Below, in pieces: positions 56,119-64,000 of a stretch of 64,000 nucleotides of DNA. Numbering within the stretch: the stretch's first letter is position 1; each line of letters opens with the position of its first letter. Position numbers and translations under genes: made by a program. The DNA is from Colwellia sp. (GTDB lineage Bacteria > Pseudomonadota > Gammaproteobacteria > Enterobacterales > Alteromonadaceae), in assembly GCA_013215465.1 (NCBI GenBank), contig JABSOW010000016.1, positions 1 to 64,000 of the forward strand, given 5' to 3'. Below the pieces are notes generated by a model. The model made no database searches and was not told where the DNA came from. It saw only the letters and a list, made by a program, of their open reading frames with translations.

Positions 56119-56175
56119 CGAGTTATGAAGAAAATTATTCATAACTCGTTACTATTAACTCGAAACTTTTAGTTA
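56119..56175 (-). repeat. Heptamer-repeat array and hairpin over the trpS stop codon
   Basis: From 56140 the plus strand reads cataact, cgttact, attaact, cgaaact, tttagtt with a 7-bp period, ending in the trpS stop (56173-56175). The unit CGAGTTATGAA at 56119-56129 is the inverse of TTCATAACTCG at 56138-56148, giving an 11-bp hairpin that may act as a terminator between convergent genes. Confidence 0.6.
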
Positions 56176-57177
56176 TGGGCGCGGAATAAAACCCACGGCA
56201 TCATAAACCGACGTTAATACTTTGCTCGCTCGAAGCGACGCTTTTTCAGCGCCACTTTTCATCACTTGCTCAAGAAAAGCATGATCTTGACGATATTGAT
56301 GATATTTAGTTTGAATAGGCGCTAACATAGTCACGACAGCATCAGCAACATCACCTTTTAAATGACCATACATTTTATCTTCATACTCTGGTATTAAGCT
56401 TTCAATTGACTTACCAGTGGCACATGAAAGCAAAGACAGTAAGTTAGACACTCCTGGTTTTTCTTCCAAATTATAATAAATACGCGCTTGCTCATCAGAA
56501 TCGGTTACTGCACGTTTAATTTTTTTCGCTATTTTTTTCGGATCTTCTAATAAACCAATAAAGTTACCTGGGTTAGTATCTGATTTCGACATTTTTTTAG
56601 TTGGCTCAAGTAAGCTCATTACTCGTGCGCCATGCTGAGGAATAAACGGATCTGGCACAGTAAAAATATCACCGTAGAGGTTATTGAAACGAGTGGCAAT
56701 ATCACGTGCTAATTCTAAATGTTGCTTTTGATCATCACCAACAGGCACTCTATCTGCACGATACAACAAAATATCAGCAGCCATTAATACTGGGTAAGTA
56801 AACAAACCTGAGTTCATATTTGCTTCAGATTTCTGCGACTTATCTTTATATTGTGTCATACGGTTTAATTCACCCATTTGCGTATAACAATTTAATACCC
56901 AACTAAGCTGCGCATGCTCTGGCACATGCGACTGAATAAAAATAGTACTTTGCGCTGGATCTACACCACAAGCAAGGTAAAGCGCTAAGCCATCGAGAGT
57001 CGCTTTACGTAAATCTTCAGCTTTAGGACGAACAGTAATGGCATGCTGATCCACTAACATGTAGTAACACTCATGGCTAGATTGCATATTGACCCATTGT
57101 TTTAATGCGCCTAAATAATTGCCAATAGTTAATTCACCTGATGGCTGACAGCCACTTAATACAATAGGTTTACTCAT
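56173..57177 (-). CDS. trpS: Tryptophanyl-tRNA synthetase
   Basis: Class I synthetase charging tRNA-Trp. It starts [20 protein letters not shown] with the HIGH-like TIGN motif, has [20 protein letters not shown] and [13 protein letters not shown], and the KMSKS loop in [12 protein letters not shown]. 334 residues, as in E. coli. It follows rpe by 50 bp on the same strand. In E. coli gph lies between the two; here it is missing. Confidence 0.97.
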   Translation of the reverse strand: MSKPIVLSGCQPSGELTIGNYLGALKQWVNMQSSHECYYMLVDQHAITVRPKAEDLRKATLDGLALYLACGVDPAQSTIFIQSHVPEHAQLSWVLNCYTQMGELNRMTQYKDKSQKSEANMNSGLFTYPVLMAADILLYRADRVPVGDDQKQHLELARDIATRFNNLYGDIFTVPDPFIPQHGARVMSLLEPTKKMSKSDTNPGNFIGLLEDPKKIAKKIKRAVTDSDEQARIYYNLEEKPGVSNLLSLLSCATGKSIESLIPEYEDKMYGHLKGDVADAVVTMLAPIQTKYHQYRQDHAFLEQVMKSGAEKASLRASKVLTSVYDAVGFIPRP

Positions 57178-57227
57178 TATTTATTTTTTACCTTAAAGAT
57201 TTTTAATCGGTAATTATACCAATTGAA

Positions 57228-57902
57228 TTAATTTGAAACTGTTGCTAATTCTGCACGCATTTCATCAATGGCAACTTTATAATCTGTTTGAGAAAATATC
57301 GCACTACCGGCAACAAACATATCCGCACCTGCAGCAGCAATTTCGGCAATATTATTAGCCTTAACACCACCATCAACTTCTAAACGGATATCTCGACCAC
57401 TTTCGATAATTTTTTCTTTTACTAATCGTAATTTATCTAAAGTAGTTGGAATAAAAGATTGTCCACCAAAACCTGGATTTACTGACATTAATAAAATGAC
57501 ATCAAGTTTGTCCATAACAAAATCTAAACATTGTAATGGTGTGGCCGGATTTAAAACTAAACCCGCTTTACAGCCATGATCTTTAATTAACTGTAAAGTG
57601 CGATCTACATGATCACTACCTTCTGGATGAAAAGTAATGATATCAGCGCCGGCTTTAGCAAATTGAGGAATTAAGCTATCGACAGGTTTCACCATTAAAT
57701 GCACATCTATTGGCGCGGTAATACCATAATCACGTAATGACTGACAAATCATAGGGCCAAACGTTAAATTAGGGACAAAGTGATTATCCATAACATCGAA
57801 GTGTACAACATCAGCGCCTGCTGCTAAAACCCTAGCAACATCATCACCCAAGCGAGCAAAATCAGCAGATAATATTGAAGGTGCAATTAAAAAAGAAGAC
57901 AT
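57228..57902 (-). CDS. rpe: Ribulose-phosphate 3-epimerase
   Basis: A pentose-phosphate-pathway epimerase converting ribulose 5-phosphate and xylulose 5-phosphate. The 224-residue TIM barrel shows the family signatures [72 protein letters not shown] and [12 protein letters not shown], with the metal-binding His and Asp residues in place. First gene of an rpe-trpS pair. Confidence 0.97.
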   Translation of the reverse strand: MSSFLIAPSILSADFARLGDDVARVLAAGADVVHFDVMDNHFVPNLTFGPMICQSLRDYGITAPIDVHLMVKPVDSLIPQFAKAGADIITFHPEGSDHVDRTLQLIKDHGCKAGLVLNPATPLQCLDFVMDKLDVILLMSVNPGFGGQSFIPTTLDKLRLVKEKIIESGRDIRLEVDGGVKANNIAEIAAAGADMFVAGSAIFSQTDYKVAIDEMRAELATVSN

Positions 57903-57983
57903 AATAAAAAAGCCCTAAAAAAAGTTATCGCCATTATACCCAAGCTAAGGTTAAATGCGAGTTTCACGACAGCATATAAATAG

Positions 57984-58020
57984 TGCACCCCATTTGACCA
58001 AGACAAATTGAATTGCACCA
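57984..58020 (+). promoter_or_regulatory. NtrC-like half-sites upstream of the TorF-type porin
   Basis: TGCACCCCATTTGACC begins at 57984 and TGCACCA at 58014, 30 bp apart. Each keeps the TGCACC half of the NtrC palindrome; the second halves are poor. They lie 120-156 bp upstream of the sigma-54 promoter, a usual enhancer distance. Confidence 0.45.
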
Positions 58021-58139
58021 CAACAAAGCAACCTTAGTACAGTATATCAGTATATTTTTTTAGTATAGTAATCAACTATAAAGCTTAACTCTTTGTTTAA
58101 TTTTACTTATTAACTATATTTAATTAACTCTGGGCACTC

Positions 58140-58155
58140 AGGCATCATCTTTGCA
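58140..58155 (+). promoter_or_regulatory. Sigma-54 promoter of the TorF-type porin gene
   Basis: AGGCATCATCTTTGCA fits TGGCAC-N5-TTGCA with the invariant GG at -24 and GC at -12 at exact spacing. Predicted transcription start is near 58167, 37 bp before the ATG. Confidence 0.65.
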
Positions 58156-58203
58156 AAATACTAAATAGATTCGCATTATTTATAATAATTTAAAGAGATT
58201 AAC

Positions 58204-58851
58204 ATGAAAAAATCACTATTAAGCATCGCACTGACTTCACTTTTAGCTACATCTGCATTCATTTCAACTCAAGCATCTGCTACTGATATTGAAGGCTTAA
58301 GTGCCAATGTTGGCGTAGTATCACAATATTTTTTCCGTGGTGTAGTACAAACAGATACCGCATCAGCTAGCGCGGGTGTTGATTATGAAATAGGTAACTT
58401 TTCTGTTGGTACTTGGGTTGCTGATGTACAAGATGGCCTAGAAGTTGATCTTTATGGTAGTTACGCTAATGAATTAGATAATGGTTTTGGTTATAGCGTT
58501 GGCTTTACTTCTTACCAATATACTGGTGATTTTGATACTCAGTATAATGAAGTTAATCTAGGTGCTTCATACGAATTTTTATCTTTTGCCTATAGCATAG
58601 GTACTTGGGAAGTTGAAGCCGGTTCAGATCAAGATTACAACTTCCTTGCTGTTACTGCACAATACGAAGGTTTTTATGCGACCTACGGCACTTGGGGTGA
58701 CGAATTTGACGGCGACTACATAGAGCTAGGTTACGGCGCTGATGTATCTGGTTTTGATATAGGCGTAGCGTTAATTGCTAACTCTAAAGAGCTAAATGGC
58801 GGCATAGAAAATGATGAATCTTTAGTGTTTAGCATAGGTAAATCATTCTAA
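58204..58851 (+). CDS. TorF-family putative outer-membrane porin (TIGR02001 type)
   Basis: A 215-residue protein: signal peptide to about residue 26 (STQASATDIE), then a beta-rich domain typical of TIGR02001 proteins: LSANVGVVSQYFFRGVVQTD, ASAGVDYEIGNFSVGTWVAD, LDLYGSY-type strands and the terminal Phe of VFSIGKSF. Many relatives lie beside glnK-amtB and respond to nitrogen. Here it is unlinked to them but has a sigma-54 promoter and NtrC-like half-sites. It may be a channel for small nitrogen compounds (inference). A terminator follows. Confidence 0.85.
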   Translation: MKKSLLSIALTSLLATSAFISTQASATDIEGLSANVGVVSQYFFRGVVQTDTASASAGVDYEIGNFSVGTWVADVQDGLEVDLYGSYANELDNGFGYSVGFTSYQYTGDFDTQYNEVNLGASYEFLSFAYSIGTWEVEAGSDQDYNFLAVTAQYEGFYATYGTWGDEFDGDYIELGYGADVSGFDIGVALIANSKELNGGIENDESLVFSIGKSF

Positions 58852-58888
58852 GATCTAGCTAGAAACTAATAAAAGAATATATCACAAC

Positions 58889-58930
58889 AAAGTGTTAATT
58901 GGTTACTCGCTAACCGATTAACACTTTATT
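58889..58930 (+). terminator. Terminator hairpin after the porin gene
   Basis: AAAGTGTTAATTGGTTA and TAACCGATTAACACTTT pair over 17 bp with one mismatch around CTCGC (58889-58927), then ATTAATT. A long stem with a modest T-rich tail. Confidence 0.7.
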
Positions 58931-59014
58931 AATTGCTCACATATTATCAAATGCATGCCAAAACATATCATGGCACAGTTTACGACCTTGCCTTAACATT
59001 AGCGTTATTTACTT

Positions 59015-60535
59015 TTAAACGTACAAAGTAGCCATAATAATAGCTAAACCTTCAGTGACTTCCACTTCATTCATTGCGGCAAAACCCAAACGGATAAAAC
59101 GATACTCTTTATCAAGTAAATTTTTGTCAGATAATTCCAGATCAGATAAATCGTCATCGGATAATTTCTTGCGGATATTAAATTCTACTTCGGTTTGTAA
59201 ATATACCCGTTTAGCTAACAGTTTTTCTTTTAAGCCAACAATAGATTTACCCATATCTAACCATATTGCCATACCGCCTGCCGGTATTTCAAAATGTATT
59301 GGTAGGCCTTGTTCTTGATAAGATTTTAGCTGTAAAACCATAAAGTCACGACGTTTATGATATAAACGAGTCATGCGTCGCAAGTGTCCTTCAAATCCCC
59401 CTTGCTGCATCCACTTAGCCACCGATTGCTGCACTAAGACATTACACTTATGGTTAATCAGCGCTTTATAGGCCGCCAGTCGTTCAATTAAAGTATTACT
59501 TGCTACAACATAGCCGATTCGTGCACCACCAAACATCAATTTTGAGAAAGTAGAAATGTAAATAACTAAACCCGCGGGATCATCTGCTGCCATAGGTGCA
59601 ATGGGTTGGCTGTCATAATGAAATTCATGATCATAATCATCTTCCACTATAGCCACGCCATACTGCACTGCTAATTGATAAATTTGCATACGTCTAGAGA
59701 TATCCAATGATACGGTCGTTGGATATTGATGTAACGGGGTAAGGTAAAGCAATTTAACCTTACCCTGGGCAAATACTTGGGCTAAGTGCGCTGGTATTAT
59801 GCCTCGTTCATCTTGTTTGATGGCAATCAATTGTGCACCTGTTCGCTCAAAGGCTGCCCAAGCAGGCGGATAACCAAGCTGCTCAACCGCTACCTTATCA
59901 CCTGGTTGTAACAATAATTGTGAGATCATATATAAAGCTTCTTGCGAGCCATTACAAATCATAAGTTCTTTGTCAGTAATAGAACGAACACGTCGTAAAT
60001 AGGTAGAAATTTCTTCAATAAGATCGGCTTCTCCACGGCTATCCCCATAACTTAAATTATCAATTTTAGGTCGCTGACAAGCTTGGGCAAAATGACTTTT
60101 AAACTCATCAAAAGGAAATTTTCTAATATCTGGCTGCCCGCCAGAAAAGTTATAAGAATATTCGCTGGCTTTAATTTTTGGCGTAACAGCTAGGTTTTGT
60201 TTTACTCGAAATTTCCACTTAAAACTTTGCTGTGTTTGTTGCACTTTATTTATCACCAGACTACTTTGGATCGGTAGGTGTGCTACTACCCGATATCCTG
60301 AACGTTCTCTCGCTTCAACCCAACCTTGCGCAACTAATTCAGCCAAAGCCGCCATTACGGTATGACGGTTTACTAATAACTGCTGAGCAAGTTTACGGGC
60401 TGAGGGTAGCCCTTCAGTCGGAGCAACCTGCCCTGCTTTAATGGCTTTTCTTAATGCGTCGGCAATAGCTAAGTATTTTGCTTGTTTACCTGAGGTCGTA
60501 CTTTCAGAAGATAATTTTAAGGTTAACGCTTTCAA
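59015..60535 (-). CDS. MocR/PdxR-family transcriptional regulator (GntR HTH plus aminotransferase domain)
   Basis: A 506-residue regulator: GntR winged helix at about residues 20-85 (LPSARKLAQQLLVNRHTVMA, LVAQGWVEARERSGYRV), then a fold-type I aminotransferase domain (about 120-500) with the PLP-binding Lys in ISTFSKLMFGGARIGYV and GVAIVEDDYDHEFHYDS. Such proteins sense PLP or amino compounds; the target may be the divergent acetyltransferase/PaiB genes. An acidic insertion (SDDDLSDLELSDKNLLDKE) near the C-terminus is encoded by a 15-bp-period repeat and is unusual. The exact target is unknown. Confidence 0.9.
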   Translation of the reverse strand: MKALTLKLSSESTTSGKQAKYLAIADALRKAIKAGQVAPTEGLPSARKLAQQLLVNRHTVMAALAELVAQGWVEARERSGYRVVAHLPIQSSLVINKVQQTQQSFKWKFRVKQNLAVTPKIKASEYSYNFSGGQPDIRKFPFDEFKSHFAQACQRPKIDNLSYGDSRGEADLIEEISTYLRRVRSITDKELMICNGSQEALYMISQLLLQPGDKVAVEQLGYPPAWAAFERTGAQLIAIKQDERGIIPAHLAQVFAQGKVKLLYLTPLHQYPTTVSLDISRRMQIYQLAVQYGVAIVEDDYDHEFHYDSQPIAPMAADDPAGLVIYISTFSKLMFGGARIGYVVASNTLIERLAAYKALINHKCNVLVQQSVAKWMQQGGFEGHLRRMTRLYHKRRDFMVLQLKSYQEQGLPIHFEIPAGGMAIWLDMGKSIVGLKEKLLAKRVYLQTEVEFNIRKKLSDDDLSDLELSDKNLLDKEYRFIRLGFAAMNEVEVTEGLAIIMATLYV

Positions 60536-60635
60536 TCTGGTCTATCAACTTATGGAAATCTGGTTGTAGTAGTTATACCAAAAATAACCATAATAACAAC
60601 TATTACCGCTCACTCCTCTTTGAAAGGAACCATTT

Positions 60636-61241
60636 ATGCTTAAACCCATTACGCTAGAAACCAACTTAATAAAACTACAGCCAATGACTTTGCAACACCT
60701 TAACGCTTTTTGTTTAGCCGGTAATTATCCGCAGGTTTGGCAGCATATGCCAATAAACCGCTGTCAAAGCCATGATATTGCCAAGGTATGGATGGCAGAA
60801 GCAATTAATGAAATGGCGCAAGGGCTACAACTCGCATTTGTCACTATTGATAAAAAAACGAATAAAGTCATTGGTTCAACACGCTTATTTCGTGGTAATG
60901 CTCAAGATCAAACCATTGAACTTGGCCATACCTTTATCACGCCTGATTTTCAGCGCAGCTATGTAAATTCACATGCAAAATACCTAATGCTAAAACATGC
61001 TTTTGAGCACTTAAAGATGTCTCGTGTCGAAATATGTACTCATGAAAATAATCAACAATCACGTAATGCTATTGCGCGTATTGGTGGCCATTTCGAAGGT
61101 ATATTAAGGAAACACCGCCGCTCACCTAATGGTGACTTTAGAAATACGGCAATGTTCAGCATTATTGATGATGAGTGGCCACAGGTAAAAACAGCATTAT
61201 TAAATACAGCTCGCAGCTCAGAGGAGTTTGATACCAATTGA
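60636..61241 (+). CDS. GNAT-family N-acetyltransferase (RimJ/RimL-like)
   Basis: A 201-residue acetyltransferase using acetyl-CoA. ITLETNLIKLQPMTLQHLNA opens the fold; ELGHTFITPDFQRSYVNSHA, HLKMSRVEICTHENNQQSRN and IARIGGHFEGILRKHRRSPN are typical of RimJ/RimL-like enzymes acting on N-termini or small molecules. ATG follows AAAGGAACC. It is divergent from the MocR-type regulator, with about 100 bp between, which suggests control by it. Confidence 0.88.
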   Translation: MLKPITLETNLIKLQPMTLQHLNAFCLAGNYPQVWQHMPINRCQSHDIAKVWMAEAINEMAQGLQLAFVTIDKKTNKVIGSTRLFRGNAQDQTIELGHTFITPDFQRSYVNSHAKYLMLKHAFEHLKMSRVEICTHENNQQSRNAIARIGGHFEGILRKHRRSPNGDFRNTAMFSIIDDEWPQVKTALLNTARSSEEFDTN

Positions 61242-61492
61242 AGTAACAAATTGATCATTCAGCGAGAATTAAAAGGTGTAGAGGCAAGGCATTGATTGAA
61301 GAGAATGGTTATTCCCTTATCAAAATCAATAACGCGGCATATAAACCTTTTAAACTCGCCCTTGGGAGCTTGTCAGGAAAGTGATAACGTCACAAATTTG
61401 TTTGATATAGAGTGACTATATACGCACAAATTTTGCTTGTTTTAACTTCCCTGACACAGCTCTGAATTGACTAATTCATTATTTCATTTGGT

Positions 61493-62164
61493 ATGACCAT
61501 GTATCCACCTAAACACTTTCAAACAAGTGCAGAAGAGCGTCATAAATTATGCGCTTTGATTGCTGACAACCCATTAGCAACACTGCTAGTGAATATGGAT
61601 GAACCATTACCACACATTAGCCATATACCTTTTCATTTTACTGAATGCGCTGAGCATACTGAAAATTTTACTGAAACAGAGACCAAGGTGCTAGTTGCCC
61701 ATGTCAGTAATCAGCATCCATTAGCAAAAAAACTATTAACGCAAAAAGATGTGCAAGTGAGTTTAGTCTTTCATGGTGAGCAAGGCTATATTTCACCTCA
61801 CTGCCATGATAATGCCGGTTCAAATGGCAATAGCAGCGGGCAAGTGGTGCCCACATGGAATTATGCCAAAGTTCATGTCACGGGCTTTGCCAACATAATA
61901 CAAACGCCGGAGCAAAAGTATCAGCAAATGTTTATAAGTAGCCAGTTTTTCGAACGTGAACAGAAACAGCCCTGGCAATTAACCCAGATGAGCAATAACA
62001 AAGTACAACAAATGTTGACGGCCATTACTTTTTTTAAGGTAAGTATTAATAATATTGAGGGGCACTTTAAACTGAGTCAAAATAAACCAGTACAAGTAAA
62101 AAAGAGCATAGCTGAGAAGTTGATACAAAGCGGTAAAGCTGAACTTGCGCATCAAATCCGATAA
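61493..62164 (+). CDS. PaiB-like FMN-binding negative regulator
   Basis: A 223-residue split-barrel protein of the PaiB family. MYPPKHFQTSAEERHKLCAL, NPLATLLVNMDEPLPHISHI, HVSNQHPLAKKLL, FHGEQGYISPHCHDN and VVPTWNYAKVHVTGFANII are characteristic. Relatives repress protease or sporulation genes in Bacillus and bind FMN; the role here is unknown. Two ATG codons (61493, 61499) are near each other and no clear ribosome-binding site is seen. It is 251 bp downstream of the acetyltransferase; that gap shows no gene. Confidence 0.88.
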   Translation: MTMYPPKHFQTSAEERHKLCALIADNPLATLLVNMDEPLPHISHIPFHFTECAEHTENFTETETKVLVAHVSNQHPLAKKLLTQKDVQVSLVFHGEQGYISPHCHDNAGSNGNSSGQVVPTWNYAKVHVTGFANIIQTPEQKYQQMFISSQFFEREQKQPWQLTQMSNNKVQQMLTAITFFKVSINNIEGHFKLSQNKPVQVKKSIAEKLIQSGKAELAHQIR

Positions 62165-62407
62165 AATACTTTAAAAGCTGCGGTAGCATTATAGTCAGGT
62201 ACACTGGCAATAAAGGCTACTCACCCGCATTGATAGTAATACACCAAACCTAAAGCTTAAATGGATTGTCAATGTCGTGTATTGACTGATATTAGTTTCA
62301 ACTTAACCTTCCCATAATGAATTAGCCAATTCATTATGGGTATTGGTATTAGTCGGGGAATTGCATTATAGTTTTCACTCATTTATAACTTATTGGTTGC
62401 AGCAAAA

Positions 62408-62608
62408 ATGACTTATAAAAACTCATCACTCATTAACACCATTAAAAGTGTTGCGGCAGCTTTTTTCGGCGTACAAAGTAATAAGAACCGAGCAAGAGAT
62501 TTTAACCAAGGAAAGTTTAGCCATTTCATTATTGTCGGCATTCTGGGGGTTATCGTTTTTATTGGTGTGTTAATTGCCATAGTTACTCTGGTAATACCGA
62601 GCACTTAG
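62408..62608 (+). CDS. DUF2970 small membrane protein
   Basis: A 66-residue protein: an amphipathic start (LINTIKSVAAAFFGVQSNKN, RARDFNQGKFSHF) and one membrane helix (IIVGILGVIVFIGVLIAIV). The pattern KSVAAAFFGVQ-NR-RDF-G identifies DUF2970, of unknown function. The frame is open from a TTG at 62393, but ATG 62408 is the likely start. It is convergent with dam (33-bp gap). Confidence 0.8.
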   Translation: MTYKNSSLINTIKSVAAAFFGVQSNKNRARDFNQGKFSHFIIVGILGVIVFIGVLIAIVTLVIPST

Positions 62609-62641
62609 CTATTTTAGTTGATAAATGATGAAGTTTAGGTT

Positions 62642-63478
62642 TTATTTATATAACGCCAAAATTTCCTTAACCTTTATACGACCTTTTCCTTTTTGACTTA
62701 TTGAACGTTGTACCTGAAGCAATTTCTTTTTATTGGCGTCTTTATATAGCTCGCGAGTAAAGTCTACATAATGGTTTGAGATCAAGGTAGGTATTTTTTT
62801 ACTTCTTGCTACCTCTGCACAATGTACCAGCCTTAGTTGGTCTTCATCAGTAAATGAGTTACCTGCATAAGCGGTAAAATTTGACGTTCGATTTATCGGA
62901 GAATAAGGTGGATCACAATAGACTACATCATCAGTTTCAAGTTGAGCAAAGGCTGTTTCAAAGTCGCCTTGCATAAAAGTTGCTTTTTGTGCTTTTTCTG
63001 AAAAGTATTTTAGCTCTTCATTTGGGAAATATGGATGCTTATACCGGCCAAAAGGCACATTATAGCCACCACTTTTGTTATAGCGGCATAAACCATTATA
63101 ACCGTGTCTATTTAGATACAAAAATAATAGAGAGCGTTCATATGGATCATCCGATTGATTAAATTGACTTCTAAAGTCGTAATACTTTTCCGGCTGATTA
63201 TGATCCCCATTGAAGAACTTTTGAGCGTCGGCAATAAACTCTGTCGGTTGATTTTTAATTATGTTAAATAAATTAATTAGATCTTTATTCATATCTACCA
63301 AAAGATATTCGTCAAACTCTAAATTAAGGAACACAGAGCCACCACCAACGAAAGGTTCCACTAACCTTTTTTTACCCTTTTTAGGTAATAGGCTAGCTAT
63401 TTCACTGACAATTTTTTTTTTGCCTCCCGCCCATTTCAGGGCTGATCGCATACCAGTGCGTGGTTGAGCTTTAGTCAC
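62642..63478 (-). CDS. dam: DNA adenine methylase Dam
   Basis: Dam methylates adenine in GATC and directs mismatch repair, replication timing and gene control. The 278-residue protein has motif I near LKWAGGKKKIVSEIASLLPK and LVEPFVGGGSVFLNL, catalytic motif IV VVYCDPPYSPINRTSNFTAY, and LLFLYLNRHGYNGLCRYNKS. It lies directly downstream of damX, as in E. coli, but the next gene on its strand, rpe, is 4.7 kb away. Its start is 148 bp after the damX stop. Confidence 0.97.
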   Translation of the reverse strand: MTKAQPRTGMRSALKWAGGKKKIVSEIASLLPKKGKKRLVEPFVGGGSVFLNLEFDEYLLVDMNKDLINLFNIIKNQPTEFIADAQKFFNGDHNQPEKYYDFRSQFNQSDDPYERSLLFLYLNRHGYNGLCRYNKSGGYNVPFGRYKHPYFPNEELKYFSEKAQKATFMQGDFETAFAQLETDDVVYCDPPYSPINRTSNFTAYAGNSFTDEDQLRLVHCAEVARSKKIPTLISNHYVDFTRELYKDANKKKLLQVQRSISQKGKGRIKVKEILALYK

Positions 63479-63625
63479 AAAAGAAACCTATACATTATTA
63501 GTAGCTAAAGCTAACATGATTGCTTGTTGATAAATAGATGCTATATCCATTTTCATATTTTTGAAAAATATAAAAGCGTATGGGTTTTTATCCCACGTTA
63601 AAGCGCTTACTTAGACTAATGCTTA

Positions 63626-64000
63626 CTAGTCTCTTCTATATTTATTCTTAGAAGCGGATTGTAGCTTGTATTGCTGACTAACGGTATTTATTTCACGCTT
63701 AATTGTTGAAACCGACTTTAAAAATGAACCTAGATCTCTTGTAGCTTGGGGTAGCTTGTTCATTGCTACCTTTGCTTGGGTTTTATTGATAAAAATCTTA
63801 CTGGTAAGTGCAAAAAATTTCTGCGTATTTAAGCTCTTCTGATAACTAAAATACTCTAGATCTTTATTTTTTTTAATAAATTCTTCTAGTCTTGATAAAT
63901 CAGAAAAACCCCTTATTTGTACAACATAACCTTTTTCTGAATTTAAATAATATTGTTCATTTAATGTTCCAGGTAATAGTGATACCTTAACTTGCTTTGA
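63626..64000 (-). CDS. damX: DamX-like SPOR-domain protein, C-terminal part (cut by window edge)
   Basis: The frame is open from the window edge to a TAG at 63626, giving 124 residues with no start inside the window. GYVVQIRGFSDLSRLEEFIK, FFALTSKIFINKTQAKVAMN and KLPQATRDLGSFLKSVSTIK match a SPOR domain, which binds septal glycan strands. Position immediately upstream of dam and this domain identify damX. The end is extended by a basic tail (KLQSASKNKYRRD). Confidence 0.8.
   Translation of the reverse strand, partial: SKQVKVSLLPGTLNEQYYLNSEKGYVVQIRGFSDLSRLEEFIKKNKDLEYFSYQKSLNTQKFFALTSKIFINKTQAKVAMNKLPQATRDLGSFLKSVSTIKREINTVSQQYKLQSASKNKYRRD

Overview
The window looks like chromosome of a cold-adapted marine gammaproteobacterium of the Alteromonadales, most likely Colwellia or a close relative. 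The basis is AT-rich DNA, protein sequences, and gene order shared with E. coli, Vibrio and Shewanella: rnpB-rsmI-lpoA-yraN-diaA-dolP, sspBA-petCBA-rpsI-rplM, rpmE/priA-ftsN-hslVU-rraA, and damX-dam...rpe-trpS. Genus is inference; there is no 16S or other marker here.

Layout. 0.2-1.4 kb: a broken phage-type integrase beside the RNase P RNA gene. 2.1-6.6 kb: rsmI, then the divergent lpoA-yraN-diaA-dolP run (peptidoglycan synthase activation, replication-initiation timing, envelope maintenance). 6.8-12 kb (minus strand): sspB-sspA, the cytochrome bc1 genes petABC and ribosomal rplM-rpsI. 12.3-18.7 kb: rpmE, priA, an ftsN-like gene, hslVU behind a sigma-32-type promoter, a DUF971 gene and rraA. 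18.7-24.8 kb: Dyp peroxidase, a frameshifted membrane-protein gene translationally coupled to a large hybrid histidine kinase, and a secreted cyclophilin with a GlyGly-CTERM-like tail. 24.9-26.5 kb: glnK-amtB under NtrC/sigma-54-like sites.

26.8-30.1 kb: ovoA (ovothiol biosynthesis) preceded by an apparent operon partner that I read as a divergent glutamine-synthetase-fold ligase. 30.3-33.2 kb: glutaredoxin, norCB nitric oxide reductase behind a perfect FNR/DNR box, and a small cupredoxin. 33.3-42.9 kb: a compact sucrose-use locus (LacI-type regulator, sucrose phosphorylase, MFS permease, TonB-dependent receptor, PfkB fructokinase, then pgi) with matching palindromic operators. 43-56 kb: accessory region with a small phosphatase, a CNNM/CBS protein, two TonB receptors (one beside a PepSY iron-reductase-like cluster, one methionine-rich and possibly for copper), a YjbR gene and its partial copy, and a secreted serine protease coupled to an FHA membrane protein.

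56-64 kb: trpS and rpe, then a sigma-54-type promoter driving a TorF-type porin, a MocR/PdxR regulator, an acetyltransferase, a PaiB-like protein, a DUF2970 protein, dam and the end of damX. The classical damX-dam-rpe-trpS run is therefore split by about 4.7 kb and lacks gph.

The most interesting signals are the ligase-ovoA pair, a hairpin covering the cyclophilin ribosome-binding site, degenerate 7-bp repeats placed on stop codons so that stops occur in more than one frame, the protease-FHA pair, and nitrogen control of the porin. No tRNA, CRISPR array, intact insertion sequence or classical defence system was seen.
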